From assembly GCA_014729455.1 (NCBI GenBank), contig WJJW01000254.1, positions 1 to 5,781 of the forward strand: DNA of 5,781 nt, given 5' to 3'. The stretch is from Candidatus Eiseniibacteriota bacterium (lineage in GTDB: Bacteria; Eisenbacteria; RBG-16-71-46; CAIMUX01; VGJL01). This document shows, one piece after another, positions 5,489 to 5,781 of the stretch. Position 1 is the first letter of the stretch; every line of letters starts with the position of its first letter. Below the pieces are notes generated by a model. It was not told the DNA's origin and did not search any database. It saw nothing but the letters and a program-made list of their open reading frames with translations. The position numbers and the translations under genes are program-made.

Positions 5489-5627
5489 TCATCACCGCAA
5501 CCGGACGTAGCGGCCGGCGACGTCGAAGACCTCGATGCGAACGCGCGCCGCCTCCGCGTGCGCCGGCGACGCCCGGATTCCAATGAGCAGTCCCGCCGCC
5601 AGTACGAATGACGTGAGACGGATTCAT
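5489..5627 (-). pseudogene. Frameshifted small secreted protein with a FlgD-like 'FDVAGR' segment
   Basis: ATG 5627 is preceded by AAGGA (5638-5634) at 6-nt spacing and begins MNPSHVIR. The downstream coding signal, however, is in another frame. From 5602 that frame reads LAAGLLIGIRASPAHA, a signal-peptide core with an AHA cleavage site, then EAARVRIEVFDVAGRYVRLR, ending in tandem TGA TGA (5494-5489). In this frame 32 of 36 codons end in G or C, against 20 of 37 in the ATG frame, and it has an in-frame stop but no start upstream. Removing one base near 5603 would join the two parts into a 44-residue secreted peptide. The sequence VRIEVFDVAGRYVR resembles the start of FlgD-like or C-terminal sorting domains, which normally continue for dozens of residues, so the gene is probably also truncated. 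A sequencing or assembly error is the alternative. Confidence 0.5.
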
Positions 5628-5720
5628 CTTCAGTCCTTCCGACGGCCTCGTGACGTCTGCAGTAGATTCGTGGCGGCTCGTTCGGGTCTTCGCGACGGCA
5701 GCGGTCCGGCCATCCTGGGA

Positions 5721-5739
5721 AATGCTCCGGGGGAGCATT
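5721..5739. repeat. Perfect 8-bp palindrome (hairpin or operator)
   Basis: AATGCTCC (5721-5728) and GGAGCATT (5732-5739) flank GGG. As RNA it forms an 8-bp stem with a 3-nt loop. Only short T runs follow (ATTCTT on plus, ATTTCC on minus), so it is at best a weak, possibly bidirectional terminator. As DNA it could be an operator upstream of the small secreted protein gene, whose ATG is about 94 bp away on the minus strand. Confidence 0.6.
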
Positions 5740-5740
5740 C

Positions 5741-5752
5741 TTGATACATCAA
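5741..5752. repeat. Short palindrome TTGAT-AC-ATCAA
   Basis: TTGAT (5741-5745) and ATCAA (5748-5752) are exact reverse complements with a 2-bp centre, placed one base after the larger palindrome. Unlike the rest of the window it is AT-rich. A regulator site is possible; chance cannot be excluded for a 5-bp arm. Nothing else was recognised in 5628-5720 or 5753-5781. Confidence 0.4.
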
Positions 5753-5781
5753 CGAAGACGGCGCACGGTCTGCATGGAGTC

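Noticed and set aside
3601..5583. A 660-codon open frame on the minus strand
   Set aside because: It runs antisense to the membrane protein gene and out of frame through the serine hydrolase gene. Its translation is a low-complexity mix of Arg, Gly, Pro, Glu and Asp with no domain. It exists because GC-rich DNA has few stops.
5445..5738. A 97-codon minus-strand frame containing ATG 5627
   Set aside because: Its third-position composition is poor and it lacks any motif; the coding-like signal lies one base out of this frame, so it is described as a frameshifted gene instead.

Overview
The window is GC-rich bacterial DNA with tightly packed genes, several stop/start overlaps, strong G/C preference at third codon positions and two likely Tat-exported proteins. 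The protein families (IorAB-type molybdenum hydroxylase, XdhC/MocA maturation factors, a PadR regulator paired with a membrane protein, and a 'FDVAGR'-type tail) fit an environmental Gram-negative lineage such as Acidobacteriota or an FCB-related or Eisenbacteria-like group. That assignment is inference, because there is no marker gene here.

Left part (1-3007): a divergent molybdenum-hydroxylase locus. On the minus strand, a small 2Fe-2S subunit (410-880, IorA/CoxS type) overlaps by 4 nt with the molybdopterin-binding large subunit (IorB type), which carries a Tat signal and runs off the left edge. On the plus strand, after a 128-bp divergent spacer, come an XdhC/CoxI-family maturation factor (1009-1917), a MocA-type molybdenum cofactor cytidylyltransferase (1914-2549) and a PaaI-like hotdog thioesterase (2546-3007). 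Each plus-strand junction is a 4-nt overlap, so the three look like one translationally coupled operon. MocA would make the CMP-modified cofactor, XdhC would deliver it, and IorAB would be the enzyme. The role of the thioesterase is unknown and is the interesting addition.

Middle part (3008-4239): a PadR-family repressor (3099-3461) overlaps by 11 nt with a six-helix membrane protein (3451-4239) whose N-terminus resembles the prefix domain of PadR-linked permeases. The promoter in front of padR contains a perfect 6-bp inverted repeat between the -35 and -10 elements, a probable autoregulatory operator.

Right part (4240-5781): a convergent, exported class A beta-lactamase-like serine hydrolase (4272-5225, minus) with SxxK, SxN and KTG motifs but no recognisable class A general-base glutamate. 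Upstream is about 550 bp without an intact gene. It holds a -10-like promoter element, GC hairpins, a frameshifted remnant of a small secreted protein (5489-5627, minus) and two adjacent palindromes (5721-5752).

A recurring feature is that three promoters place the -10 hexamer 5-8 nt upstream of the ATG, suggesting leaderless transcripts. No tRNA, rRNA, CRISPR array, insertion sequence or phage gene was seen.
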